A DNA stretch of 64,000 nt, taken from contig JAFTNZ010000018.1 of the NCBI GenBank assembly GCA_017451645.1, positions 62,001-126,000 on the forward strand, given 5' to 3'. The DNA comes from Bacteroidaceae bacterium (GTDB lineage Bacteria > Bacteroidota > Bacteroidia > Bacteroidales > Bacteroidaceae). Below the pieces are notes generated by a model, which had not been told where the DNA came from, ran no database searches, and worked only from the letters and a program-made list of their open reading frames with translations. Position numbers and translations under genes: made by a program. Positions 17,740 to 24,935 of the stretch are shown piece by piece (position 1 is the stretch's first letter; each line of letters opens with the position of its first letter).

Positions 17740-18375
17740 TTATTTATTTTCTGATTGCTGCTTTTCCAGAAACTCATCGAACAAACGCTGTCCTTTCTCT
17801 GTACAGATACCTCGCATATTCACCCGCATAATGGTGTCGAACACTTCACTCAATGGGTATCTGTCCAAATTCTCACTATTGATGTATCCCCCCATTGCCA
17901 TATCCATCAGCATATGGAAGATTTCAAAATTCACATCCTTACGAAAGAGTTTCTGTCCTATTCCTAAGTTATAAAAATGGAAGGCTTTATCTTTGTTTTC
18001 TTTGCGACGTTCAACGAGGTAATCACATACCAAAGGGAACTTATGCAACTCCCTGATGGAGGAAATCTTCATCTGCTCAGCCTCTTGTATGCCTTGGCGA
18101 TAAAGGTGAAACACTATCTCCAACACATTGTCGGTCGTTGATACCAATTCACGGATATAGTCCTTTTTCTTTTCATCCTGATATCTGACACATGCCAAGA
18201 GCAAACCCTCCTTGTCATGAAACATCTCATAGAGCGTACGTTTCGACATGGCAAGTTGTGCCGCCACGTCATCCATACGCACACCACGGATGCCACGCTC
18301 TACGAAGAGGCGATTGGCCACGCGAATCACATGCTTCCGCTGACTCTCTCTCTGATTGTCCGCCACGGCTTCCAT
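17740..18375 (-). CDS. TetR/AcrR-family transcriptional regulator
   Basis: A 211-residue regulator. The N-terminal DNA-binding domain is clear (residues about 12-58: IRVANRLFVERGIRGVRMDDVAAQLAMSKRTLYEMFHDKEGLLLA). The ligand-binding C-terminal half is variable. It is the first gene of the efflux operon, in the same direction, so it most likely represses its own promoter and the pump genes until an exported compound binds it. That regulatory logic is inferred from family and gene order. Confidence 0.93.
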   Translation of the reverse strand: MEAVADNQRESQRKHVIRVANRLFVERGIRGVRMDDVAAQLAMSKRTLYEMFHDKEGLLLACVRYQDEKKKDYIRELVSTTDNVLEIVFHLYRQGIQEAEQMKISSIRELHKFPLVCDYLVERRKENKDKAFHFYNLGIGQKLFRKDVNFEIFHMLMDMAMGGYINSENLDRYPLSEVFDTIMRVNMRGICTEKGQRLFDEFLEKQQSENK

Positions 18376-18421
18376 AAAAGAAAAATAAATCCTAATTATA
18401 TATCCTTTACTAAAACGGGTG

Positions 18422-18452
18422 CAAAGATAGAAAGAAAACTAACCACAAACAA
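18422..18452 (-). promoter_or_regulatory. promoter of the tetR-efflux operon
   Basis: On the minus strand TTG (18452-18450), 20 bp, TATCTTTG (18429-18422): a full match to the Bacteroides sigma-ABfr consensus, 46 bp before the tetR ATG. Confidence 0.75.
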
Positions 18453-18608
18453 ATAGTTTTCATGCTATACAACGGAGTTTAGGTTTTGTTCACATATCGT
18501 TTTCGTAGAATAGACATAATGAAACAAGTTGAAAGAAATTTCGGACAGTCATTGATAATTTCGTCGGTTCTTCTCAAAAAAGTAGCATTTCTTCTCCCAT
18601 TCACACAA

Positions 18609-18664
18609 ACTATTTTCCTCCCCCATCTGGAAAAAAGTTTTCTCAGACGAGGGAGGAAAATAGT
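18609..18664. repeat. perfect 14-bp inverted repeat
   Basis: ACTATTTTCCTCCC (18609-18622) pairs exactly with GGGAGGAAAATAGT (18651-18664) around a 28-nt loop. It lies 24 bp beyond the stop of the FadL-type gene. Neither strand has a T-run directly after the stem, so it is not a standard intrinsic terminator; it could protect the mRNA 3' end. Confidence 0.7.
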
Positions 18665-18687
18665 AAAGGCTAATCCCTGCTGACACA

Positions 18688-20304
18688 TTAGAAACGATAG
18701 CCTAACGTCATCATGAATTGATTGCGCTCATTTTTCACTTCTGTGGCAGGGAGCAAACCGTCTGCCGTAAAGGGATAATCTACACCCGCATCCCAACTGT
18801 ATTGGCTATCAAACGGATAAAATTCACTCTTCTGATGGGTATATTGATAAGCGGCATCGATATAGAATTGTCCGATACGGTATCCTAACCCTACTGTAAA
18901 GACATTTCGTGCCAGCATATTTTCATACTCAGTATCCGTACGGGTATCATTCGGATAAAGCCACTTGTACGCACCTTTTTCGAAGGCCGCCGTGCTATAA
19001 TTGTAACCGGCCCGTACACTGAATTCCGGTATCAGTTTTGCTTCTACACCCAAGCGGAAGGTGTGCACACCCTTCAAGTCTTCACTTATCCAGTCATTTT
19101 CCTCTTCCATATCCACTCCGTCATCATAACGCAACTTGACTGATGAATAGTCGGCATATTCATATTCCGCTCCCAAAGCTACAGAAGTACCAATCGTGTG
19201 CCCCAAACTGAAATTGAATTTCCATGGAGTCTGCAACTCATAGTCGATTTCTGCAACATCCGTGCGGCCCCAATAATCATCCAAAGAGGAGGTCAACTTT
19301 GCAGAATGGCGGTCAGACAACTTATAATAGGTAGGTGTATGCACAGCCAAGCCAAAGCGGAAAGCCGATTCTTCAATCGGACGGACAATTATGCCGAATT
19401 TGGCATCGACACCTGTACCTTCCGTCTTGAATGAATTCTCCAACTGGTAGAAGGTCTCATCGCCCATGAATTCACCTACTTCACTATAGTAGGATGAACG
19501 GTCATAATTGACATCATGAAAGCCTACGGTCATTCCCAAATATACTTGTTCGTTGATGTTGGCCGAAAGATTGAAGTCAAACGCATTGACCCCGCCCTTT
19601 TCCCGGCTTTCATATTGGACTTCATAACCCGGCATACCAATGTAATAGAAATCACCATTACCATCCACGCCTTCTGGGCCAATCAATCCCCCTTGCATAC
19701 CCAACACCGTAAGCCACGACACATCTTCCCACAATTGGCTGCTGTAATAGTCCCCATCCAGTTCATTGTATATCTGTTCGTAATCGGCTATCGATATAGG
19801 CATAAACCTTCCATAAACGTCAGTGTTGGCCATCCAAGCAACCTGATCGGTAAGCGACATCCCCAACAAATCACCAAACATGGTCATTGATTTGTTGAAA
19901 TTGCGTTGCTTGCGGTAGTTGACTCCAAAGTTGACATAGCGCAACGAAGTCTCGTTTCCAAACTTGTTACTGATTACGATACCTGCCTGATCAAAAGAAA
20001 GACGTGAACGGTTGTCCTTACCTTTCACCGACTGGAAATCTGTTTCCACTTTTGTATCCGTCAGACTGAGTGTAGCCGAAACATCATTTCTTCTGAAAAG
20101 GCCTATACCCGCGGGATTTGTTCCCATAGTGGAAATGTCTCCTCCAAGAGCCCCCATGGCTCCACCCATACCCACAAAGCGGGCTGTTCCATTCAAATCA
20201 CTTGCAGTAAAGCGTTCTGCATCATATTGCGTTTGAGCATGCACCAAGATTGTGGTCATTCCCAGCATCAGGGCGCTCATCATCATTTTCCGTTTCATTT
20301 TCAT
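18688..20304 (-). CDS. OmpP1/FadL-family outer-membrane transport protein
   Basis: A 538-residue protein with an N-terminal signal peptide (ending near HAQTQ). The start of the mature protein has the FadL-family hatch signature FVGMGGAMGALGGDISTMGTNPAGIGLF, followed by beta-barrel strands and a C-terminal strand ending in Phe (MMTLGYRF), as needed for outer-membrane insertion. E. coli FadL imports long-chain fatty acids; Bacteroidales members are often labelled hemin receptors, but the substrate here is unknown. It lies 26 bp downstream of the Ser/Arg repeat protein gene and is probably co-transcribed with it. Confidence 0.88.
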   Translation of the reverse strand: MKMKRKMMMSALMLGMTTILVHAQTQYDAERFTASDLNGTARFVGMGGAMGALGGDISTMGTNPAGIGLFRRNDVSATLSLTDTKVETDFQSVKGKDNRSRLSFDQAGIVISNKFGNETSLRYVNFGVNYRKQRNFNKSMTMFGDLLGMSLTDQVAWMANTDVYGRFMPISIADYEQIYNELDGDYYSSQLWEDVSWLTVLGMQGGLIGPEGVDGNGDFYYIGMPGYEVQYESREKGGVNAFDFNLSANINEQVYLGMTVGFHDVNYDRSSYYSEVGEFMGDETFYQLENSFKTEGTGVDAKFGIIVRPIEESAFRFGLAVHTPTYYKLSDRHSAKLTSSLDDYWGRTDVAEIDYELQTPWKFNFSLGHTIGTSVALGAEYEYADYSSVKLRYDDGVDMEEENDWISEDLKGVHTFRLGVEAKLIPEFSVRAGYNYSTAAFEKGAYKWLYPNDTRTDTEYENMLARNVFTVGLGYRIGQFYIDAAYQYTHQKSEFYPFDSQYSWDAGVDYPFTADGLLPATEVKNERNQFMMTLGYRF

Positions 20305-20330
20305 GTATGTTTTAAAGTTTATTTTCCGAA

Positions 20331-21860
20331 TTATCTGCGTCCACCACCTGAACGTCCGCCTCCGCCACCAGATGAACGTCCGCCCCCGCCACTAGACGAA
20401 CCGCGTGATGAGCCTCCACCGGAAGAGTATGAGCCGGAAGAGCTACGCGATGAACTGCCGGAAGAATATGAACCGGAAGAGCTGCGAGATGAACTACCGG
20501 AAGAATATGAGCCGGAAGAACTGCGAGACGACGAAGAGGAAGAGCCTCGTGTATAACTGCCAGACGAACTTCTTCGTGAGGATGACACGTTACCTGATGA
20601 GCGACTGCTTCGCGATGCAGCACTACCTGTATAGGTGCTCGACCGACGAGTGCTGCTCGAACGCGTATAATTCCCCGATGAATTTGAGGATGAAGAACGC
20701 CCGCTTCTGACGGTTGTCCCATTCTGGCGACTATTTGTCTGCCCACCATTATTTCCAGACACATTTTGTCCACGGCCTGCACGTGCATTGTCATCGTCAG
20801 CATCCCCTATCCGGAAACCTCGTCCCGTAGTAGCACGCACTGCTGTGTCTGACGAACGTCCACTAACGACACGTCCCTGACGTCCTTCACGTGTAGCAGA
20901 CGTACCTCCACGGCCACCGGTTGCTGTTGTATTCCTGCCATTTTCACGAGTAGCCACACTACCACGGGAAGCCGAAGCTCCACCCCGGTCGTTACCACGT
21001 ATGGCACGTACACCAGTTTCATATCTGTTCCCTCGCGGTGCATTCGAACGAGAAGCCATGCGCGGACGGTTGTCATAGTAAAACCCCTTACGCCAGCCTC
21101 CACCTATATGTCCGCCACCACCCCAAACAGGACCAAACCCGTGATGGGGATGATGATGATGGTAATGTGCATGATAGTGCCACGGTGAATACCAAGGGTC
21201 ATACCAAGGAGCTCCCCAGCCGAAACTGAATCCCCATCCACCATGCCATCCCCAGCTGTAATTCCAGTGCCAAGGATCCATCCGCCAACTCCACCATACA
21301 GGATTGCTTATCGTCGGAAAAGCATACGCATAGAAGCCATCAGTATAAACATTCCAATCTGAGACCGGCCATGCATAAACTATATCCCAGTAAAGAGGAC
21401 TGCTCACTGGAACTGCCACACGAGGACTTCGGAAACGTATCAGGCGAGTAGCATACTCATAATCGTCTTCAGTACCACTGAATCCGTTCACCCATTCACC
21501 TTCATCCGCCACTTCCTCAACATCTTCTATGTAGAGGGTGTCATTGACGGGCTCCTCAGTATTACTATAGGAGTAACGACGATTGTATTCATCCACATCA
21601 CGAGCCACTCCTGATGCATCCGTCACAACCACAGGTGACGAAGAACTTACCCGCACTTCACCGGAAGAGAAACTCACCTCTGCCGGAGTGCTTCTGTCCG
21701 ACTCCATCCGATAAGCAGGAGATGTTTCGTCCGTCCCACGGGATGTAGTCTTCTTTTCTTTCTTGGGAACAAAGTACAAATCATCATCTACACTCTGTGC
21801 CACTAAGGTCATTTGAGGTAAAGCAACCAACAAAACCGATAATAACATCAACTTCTTCAT
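20331..21860 (-). CDS. secreted Ser/Arg/Gly-rich repeat protein of unknown function
   Basis: A 509-residue protein with a clear signal peptide (residues 1-22). Residues 23-157 are mixed and acidic. Residues about 158-268 are extremely rich in Trp, His, Tyr and Gly, including a six-residue His-rich patch (HYHHHHPHH). Residues 270-509 are low-complexity Ser/Arg/Gly/Thr, with a 13-residue unit (SSGSYSSGSSSRS type) in three tandem copies near the end and a Gly-Arg tail. I recognise no enzyme domain. It is probably exported, basic at its C-terminus, and may bind metals, nucleic acid or surface glycans. It heads an operon with the FadL-type gene. Confidence 0.8.
   Translation of the reverse strand: MKKLMLLSVLLVALPQMTLVAQSVDDDLYFVPKKEKKTTSRGTDETSPAYRMESDRSTPAEVSFSSGEVRVSSSSPVVVTDASGVARDVDEYNRRYSYSNTEEPVNDTLYIEDVEEVADEGEWVNGFSGTEDDYEYATRLIRFRSPRVAVPVSSPLYWDIVYAWPVSDWNVYTDGFYAYAFPTISNPVWWSWRMDPWHWNYSWGWHGGWGFSFGWGAPWYDPWYSPWHYHAHYHHHHPHHGFGPVWGGGGHIGGGWRKGFYYDNRPRMASRSNAPRGNRYETGVRAIRGNDRGGASASRGSVATRENGRNTTATGGRGGTSATREGRQGRVVSGRSSDTAVRATTGRGFRIGDADDDNARAGRGQNVSGNNGGQTNSRQNGTTVRSGRSSSSNSSGNYTRSSSTRRSSTYTGSAASRSSRSSGNVSSSRRSSSGSYTRGSSSSSSRSSSGSYSSGSSSRSSSGSYSSGSSSRSSSGSYSSGGGSSRGSSSGGGGRSSGGGGGRSGGGRR
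20421..20533. repeat. 39-bp tandem repeat, about three copies
   Basis: Copies start at 20421, 20460 and 20499 with an exact 39-bp period and a few substitutions. They encode the 13-residue Ser/Gly/Arg unit of the minus-strand protein. Copy number may vary between strains. Confidence 0.85.
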
Positions 21861-21902
21861 ACCTTATATATATTATATCCGTTAATTTCTTTTTTTGTAG
21901 TG

Positions 21903-21910
21903 CAAAGATA
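21903..21910 (-). promoter_or_regulatory. -7 element of the Ser/Arg repeat protein operon
   Basis: TATCTTTG on the minus strand, 42 bp upstream of the ATG at 21860. No clear -33 TTG is seen. Confidence 0.55.
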
Positions 21911-22050
21911 AGCAAGGATATTGGATTTAGACGAGGGAATTTCCCTATTTTTTGATAGGGATTTCCCTATATTTTCCTTTTCAGCCCATTTTTCAGCAGC
22001 ATTTTTCAGAATTTAATATATTTAAAGGTGAAAATTAGGAAGAAATACAC

Positions 22051-22058
22051 TACTTTCG
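22051..22058 (+). promoter_or_regulatory. probable -7 element of prmA
   Basis: TACTTTCG differs from TAnnTTTG at one position and lies 28 bp upstream of the ATG at 22087. Confidence 0.4.
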
Positions 22059-22086
22059 CACCGTAATTACATTTCATGGATATCTT

Positions 22087-22932
22087 ATGATTTATACAGA
22101 AGTCACATTTACTCTCACCCCGAACACGGAAACAGTTCAAGATGTATTGGTCGGTCTGGCTGGAGAAATAGGTTTCGACAGCTTCATGGTTGAAGACAAT
22201 TGCCTGAAAGCCTATATTCCTCAACACAACTACAACGAAGCCGACTTGGAAAAGTTGGCATCATCCTTCCCTATCCCTGATACAGGCATCACCTATACAG
22301 CCCAAATTATGGAAGATAAGGATTGGAACGAAGAATGGGAGAAAAACTTCTTCCAACCGATTGTCATCGGTGGACGTTGCGTCATACACAGCACTTTCCA
22401 CCGAGATGTACCAACCATGCCATACGATATACTCATCAATCCCCAGATGTCGTTCGGAACGGGGCATCACGAAACGACCAGCCTGATAGTCAACCGTTTA
22501 CTTGACACTGATTTGCAAGGCTTAACGGTTCTTGACATGGGATGCGGCACCTCCATTTTGGCTATTCTGGCAGCCAAACGAGGAGCTTCCTCCATTACAG
22601 CTATCGACATTGATGAATGGTGTGTTTCTAATTCTACCGATAACATCCGGCTCAATGGAATAGACAACATTTCGGTAAAATTGGGTGATGCAAATCTGTT
22701 GCGCAACGAACGGTACGACTTTGATGTTATCATAGCCAACATCAACCGAAACATTCTGCTAGCCGACATGGATGCATATGCTTCCTGTATGCACTCGGGA
22801 AGCCTACTCTTTCTCAGTGGTTTTTATATCACAGATATTCCTGCTATCCGAGAAAGCCTCGAAAAAAACGACCTGACATTCATAGAACATTTCGAAAATA
22901 ACCATTGGGCTGTAGTCAAAGCCATCAAATGA
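22087..22932 (+). CDS. prmA: ribosomal protein L11 methyltransferase
   Basis: A 281-residue SAM-dependent enzyme that methylates ribosomal protein L11. It has the small N-terminal substrate-recognition domain, the loop NPQMSFGTGHHETTSL, SAM motif I VLDMGCGTSILAILAAKRGA, AIDIDEWCVSNSTDN, and the PrmA-type catalytic loop IIANINRNILL. Length is typical. It is the first of three co-directional genes; the LuxR-type gene begins 19 bp later. Confidence 0.95.
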   Translation: MIYTEVTFTLTPNTETVQDVLVGLAGEIGFDSFMVEDNCLKAYIPQHNYNEADLEKLASSFPIPDTGITYTAQIMEDKDWNEEWEKNFFQPIVIGGRCVIHSTFHRDVPTMPYDILINPQMSFGTGHHETTSLIVNRLLDTDLQGLTVLDMGCGTSILAILAAKRGASSITAIDIDEWCVSNSTDNIRLNGIDNISVKLGDANLLRNERYDFDVIIANINRNILLADMDAYASCMHSGSLLFLSGFYITDIPAIRESLEKNDLTFIEHFENNHWAVVKAIK

Positions 22933-22951
22933 CCCATCGGGACTTCAGTTT

Positions 22952-23551
22952 ATGCACCATCCAACCGTTTCACCCGAAATAGCTATCATCGACCCTAACA
23001 CTTTCTGTTGTTTGGGGTTGAAGTCCTTGTTGGAGTCTATCATTCCACAAGTCGTAGTGCGTAGTTTCAATTGCTTCCAACAACTGATGGATGACACCCC
23101 CGACACCTATGTACACTATTTTGTCACATCAGCCATCGTTATGGAGCACAACCTTTTTTTTCAGGAGAGACGGCAAAAGACCATTGTACTGACTTCAGGA
23201 AATAACAACCTATCAGGAAGGTTCCACACATTAGATGCGACACTTCCTGAAAAAGAGCTCGTCCGCACTCTCCTGTGCCTGCACCAGGGAGCCCACGGAC
23301 ACTCTCACCAAATGAGTGTAAAGCAATACTCACGGAAAAGTGAGCCCCAATTGTCCCCACGAGAAATCGAGGTTTTGGTACTGTTGGTACAGGGACTCAT
23401 CAACAAGCAAATAGCTGACCGTCTGAACATCAGCCTTACCACGGTCATTTCACACCGCAAAAACATCATCGAGAAATTAGGCATACGTTCCCTCTCCGGA
23501 TTGACGGTGTACGCGGTGATGAATGGACTGGTAGAGGCAAACCAAATTTAA
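22952..23551 (+). CDS. LuxR/NarL-type transcriptional regulator with degenerate receiver
   Basis: A 199-residue protein. The C-terminal 60 residues form a clear LuxR-type HTH (LSPREIEVLVLLVQGLINKQIADRLNISLTTVISHRKNIIEKL). The N-terminal part is receiver-like (IAIIDPNTFCCLGLKSLLES), but the place of the phospho-accepting Asp (YVHYFVTSAIVM) has no acidic residue, and only one N-terminal Asp is left of the usual acidic pair. It is therefore probably not phosphorylated, or is controlled differently. There is no cognate kinase next to it. It sits between prmA and a C11 peptidase; targets are unknown. Confidence 0.85.
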   Translation: MHHPTVSPEIAIIDPNTFCCLGLKSLLESIIPQVVVRSFNCFQQLMDDTPDTYVHYFVTSAIVMEHNLFFQERRQKTIVLTSGNNNLSGRFHTLDATLPEKELVRTLLCLHQGAHGHSHQMSVKQYSRKSEPQLSPREIEVLVLLVQGLINKQIADRLNISLTTVISHRKNIIEKLGIRSLSGLTVYAVMNGLVEANQI

Positions 23552-23571
23552 CTAATGAAGAAGAACAATAT

Positions 23572-24804
23572 ATGAGCAAAAAAAGCACAACAATGCATTC
23601 CCCCGTAAGAAAAAACTTTTTTGCAGGTATAGCCGTAATTTTATTAGGGTTATGTTTTGCTTGCGATGATGAAGACGATATCATCAACGCACCTGAGCAA
23701 AAAAAGACTCAAACTCTACTGATGTATATGCCCTGGTCAGGCAATCTGACCAGCTATTTCCTCGACAATATCAACGACATGGGGAAGGCTATCCAAACGG
23801 GCATACTGAAAAACGAGCGGGTACTCGTATTCCTCGCGACTTCAAGTAACCGGGCCAAGATGTTCGAACTGGTTTACAATGAAAAAGGAGACACTTGCAT
23901 CCGCAAGCCACTAAAAAACTACGAAAACCATCCGTGCACAACGAAGGAGGGCATCACATCTCTATTGGAGGATGTGAAGGGATTTGCCCCTGCCAACCGC
24001 TACTCCATGACTATTGGAGGGCATGGTATGGGATGGATCTATTCCAACAAAAGCAGAAGCTATCCACTCAGTGCTGACACCAAACGGACTGAACCTCTCT
24101 TTCATTGGGAATATACCGAAGGACCATTGACACGCTACTTTGGAGGGACAAGCAGTGACACACAGACAGACATCTCCACCTTGGCAGAAGGAATCAGTGA
24201 ATCAGGGCTCCACATGGAATATATCCTCTTCGACGACTGCTATATGTCGTGTGTGGAAGTTGCTTACGAATTGCGTCACGTCACCGACCACCTGATAGCC
24301 TCCACCTCTGAAATTATGGCCAAGGGGATGCCCTACGAAGAGATAGGAACACATTTGGTAGGAGAAATTGACTACGAAGCCATTTGCGAGTGTTTCCACA
24401 CATTTTACAGCAACTACTCCCCTCCCTGCGGCACCATTGCCGTCACCCGCACAGATGAATTGGATTCGTTGGCTTCTATCATGAAGGAAATCAACACCCG
24501 ATTTACGTTTAATGGACTACAGGCCGACTCTCTGCAACATTTGGACGGATACACTCCTTGTATCTTCTATGATTACGGAGATTATGTGACCAAACTTTGT
24601 CAGGATACAACCATACTCAACCGCTTCAATGACCAATTGAACCGCACTGTCATCCATCATCGGCACACTCCGTATTACTATTCAGCCATCAGTGGGCGAA
24701 AAGAAAAAATCATCCGTTTTTCAGGCATTACCTGTTCCGATCCAAGCACTCATCGGTTGACACAACAGAAAAGTTCCACTTCCTGGTATAAAGCCACTCA
24801 TTGA
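23572..24804 (+). CDS. clostripain-family (C11) cysteine peptidase, exported
   Basis: A 410-residue protein. A basic N-terminus and hydrophobic helix end at FACDD (Cys31), suggesting a lipoprotein or secreted protein, although the lipobox is weak. The C11 pattern is present: LLMYMPWSGNL at the first strand, the catalytic His151 in IGGHGMGW, and the catalytic Cys223 in LFDDCYMSCVEVAYEL. C11 enzymes cut after Arg or Lys and are often self-activated; gut Bacteroides enzymes of the class act on secreted proteins. It follows the LuxR-type gene by 20 bp. Confidence 0.88.
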   Translation: MSKKSTTMHSPVRKNFFAGIAVILLGLCFACDDEDDIINAPEQKKTQTLLMYMPWSGNLTSYFLDNINDMGKAIQTGILKNERVLVFLATSSNRAKMFELVYNEKGDTCIRKPLKNYENHPCTTKEGITSLLEDVKGFAPANRYSMTIGGHGMGWIYSNKSRSYPLSADTKRTEPLFHWEYTEGPLTRYFGGTSSDTQTDISTLAEGISESGLHMEYILFDDCYMSCVEVAYELRHVTDHLIASTSEIMAKGMPYEEIGTHLVGEIDYEAICECFHTFYSNYSPPCGTIAVTRTDELDSLASIMKEINTRFTFNGLQADSLQHLDGYTPCIFYDYGDYVTKLCQDTTILNRFNDQLNRTVIHHRHTPYYYSAISGRKEKIIRFSGITCSDPSTHRLTQQKSSTSWYKATH

Positions 24805-24849
24805 CTCATTGACAAAAGTGGCATCTTGAACAATTTTCTTTGATTCCTG

Positions 24850-24880
24850 TTGCATTATCCACTGAATATTACTACCTTTG
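24850..24880 (+). promoter_or_regulatory. promoter of dsbD
   Basis: TTG (24850-24852), 20 bp, then TACCTTTG (24873-24880): full Bacteroides consensus, 55 bp before the chosen ATG at 24936. This also supports rejecting the longer upstream start at 24840. Confidence 0.8.
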
Positions 24881-24935
24881 CGCGATTTTCATAAGAAAAA
24901 CACAGAGAAACAATAAGTTTAATAAATATCAAGAA

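Larger units (their letters stand above)
18376..18687. other. intergenic region between tetR and the FadL-type gene
   Basis: 312 bp without a credible gene. It holds the tetR promoter at its left side and a perfect 14-bp inverted repeat at its right side (18609-18622 with 18651-18664). Short open frames on both strands have no recognisable protein pattern. Confidence 0.6.

Noticed and set aside
18479-18688. Short open frames on both strands of the tetR-FadL spacer
   Set aside because: Neither resembles a protein family; both cross the 14-bp inverted repeat and lack a plausible start.
20227-20556. A + strand frame with an acidic repeat (EEYEPEELRDELP type)
   Set aside because: It is the exact antisense of the Ser/Arg repeat region of the minus-strand protein. 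It has no promoter or start signal, and the repeat is explained by the coding repeat.
24840-24935. A 32-residue N-terminal extension of DsbD from an upstream ATG
   Set aside because: The extension covers the full-consensus promoter at 24850-24880 and would bury the signal peptide.
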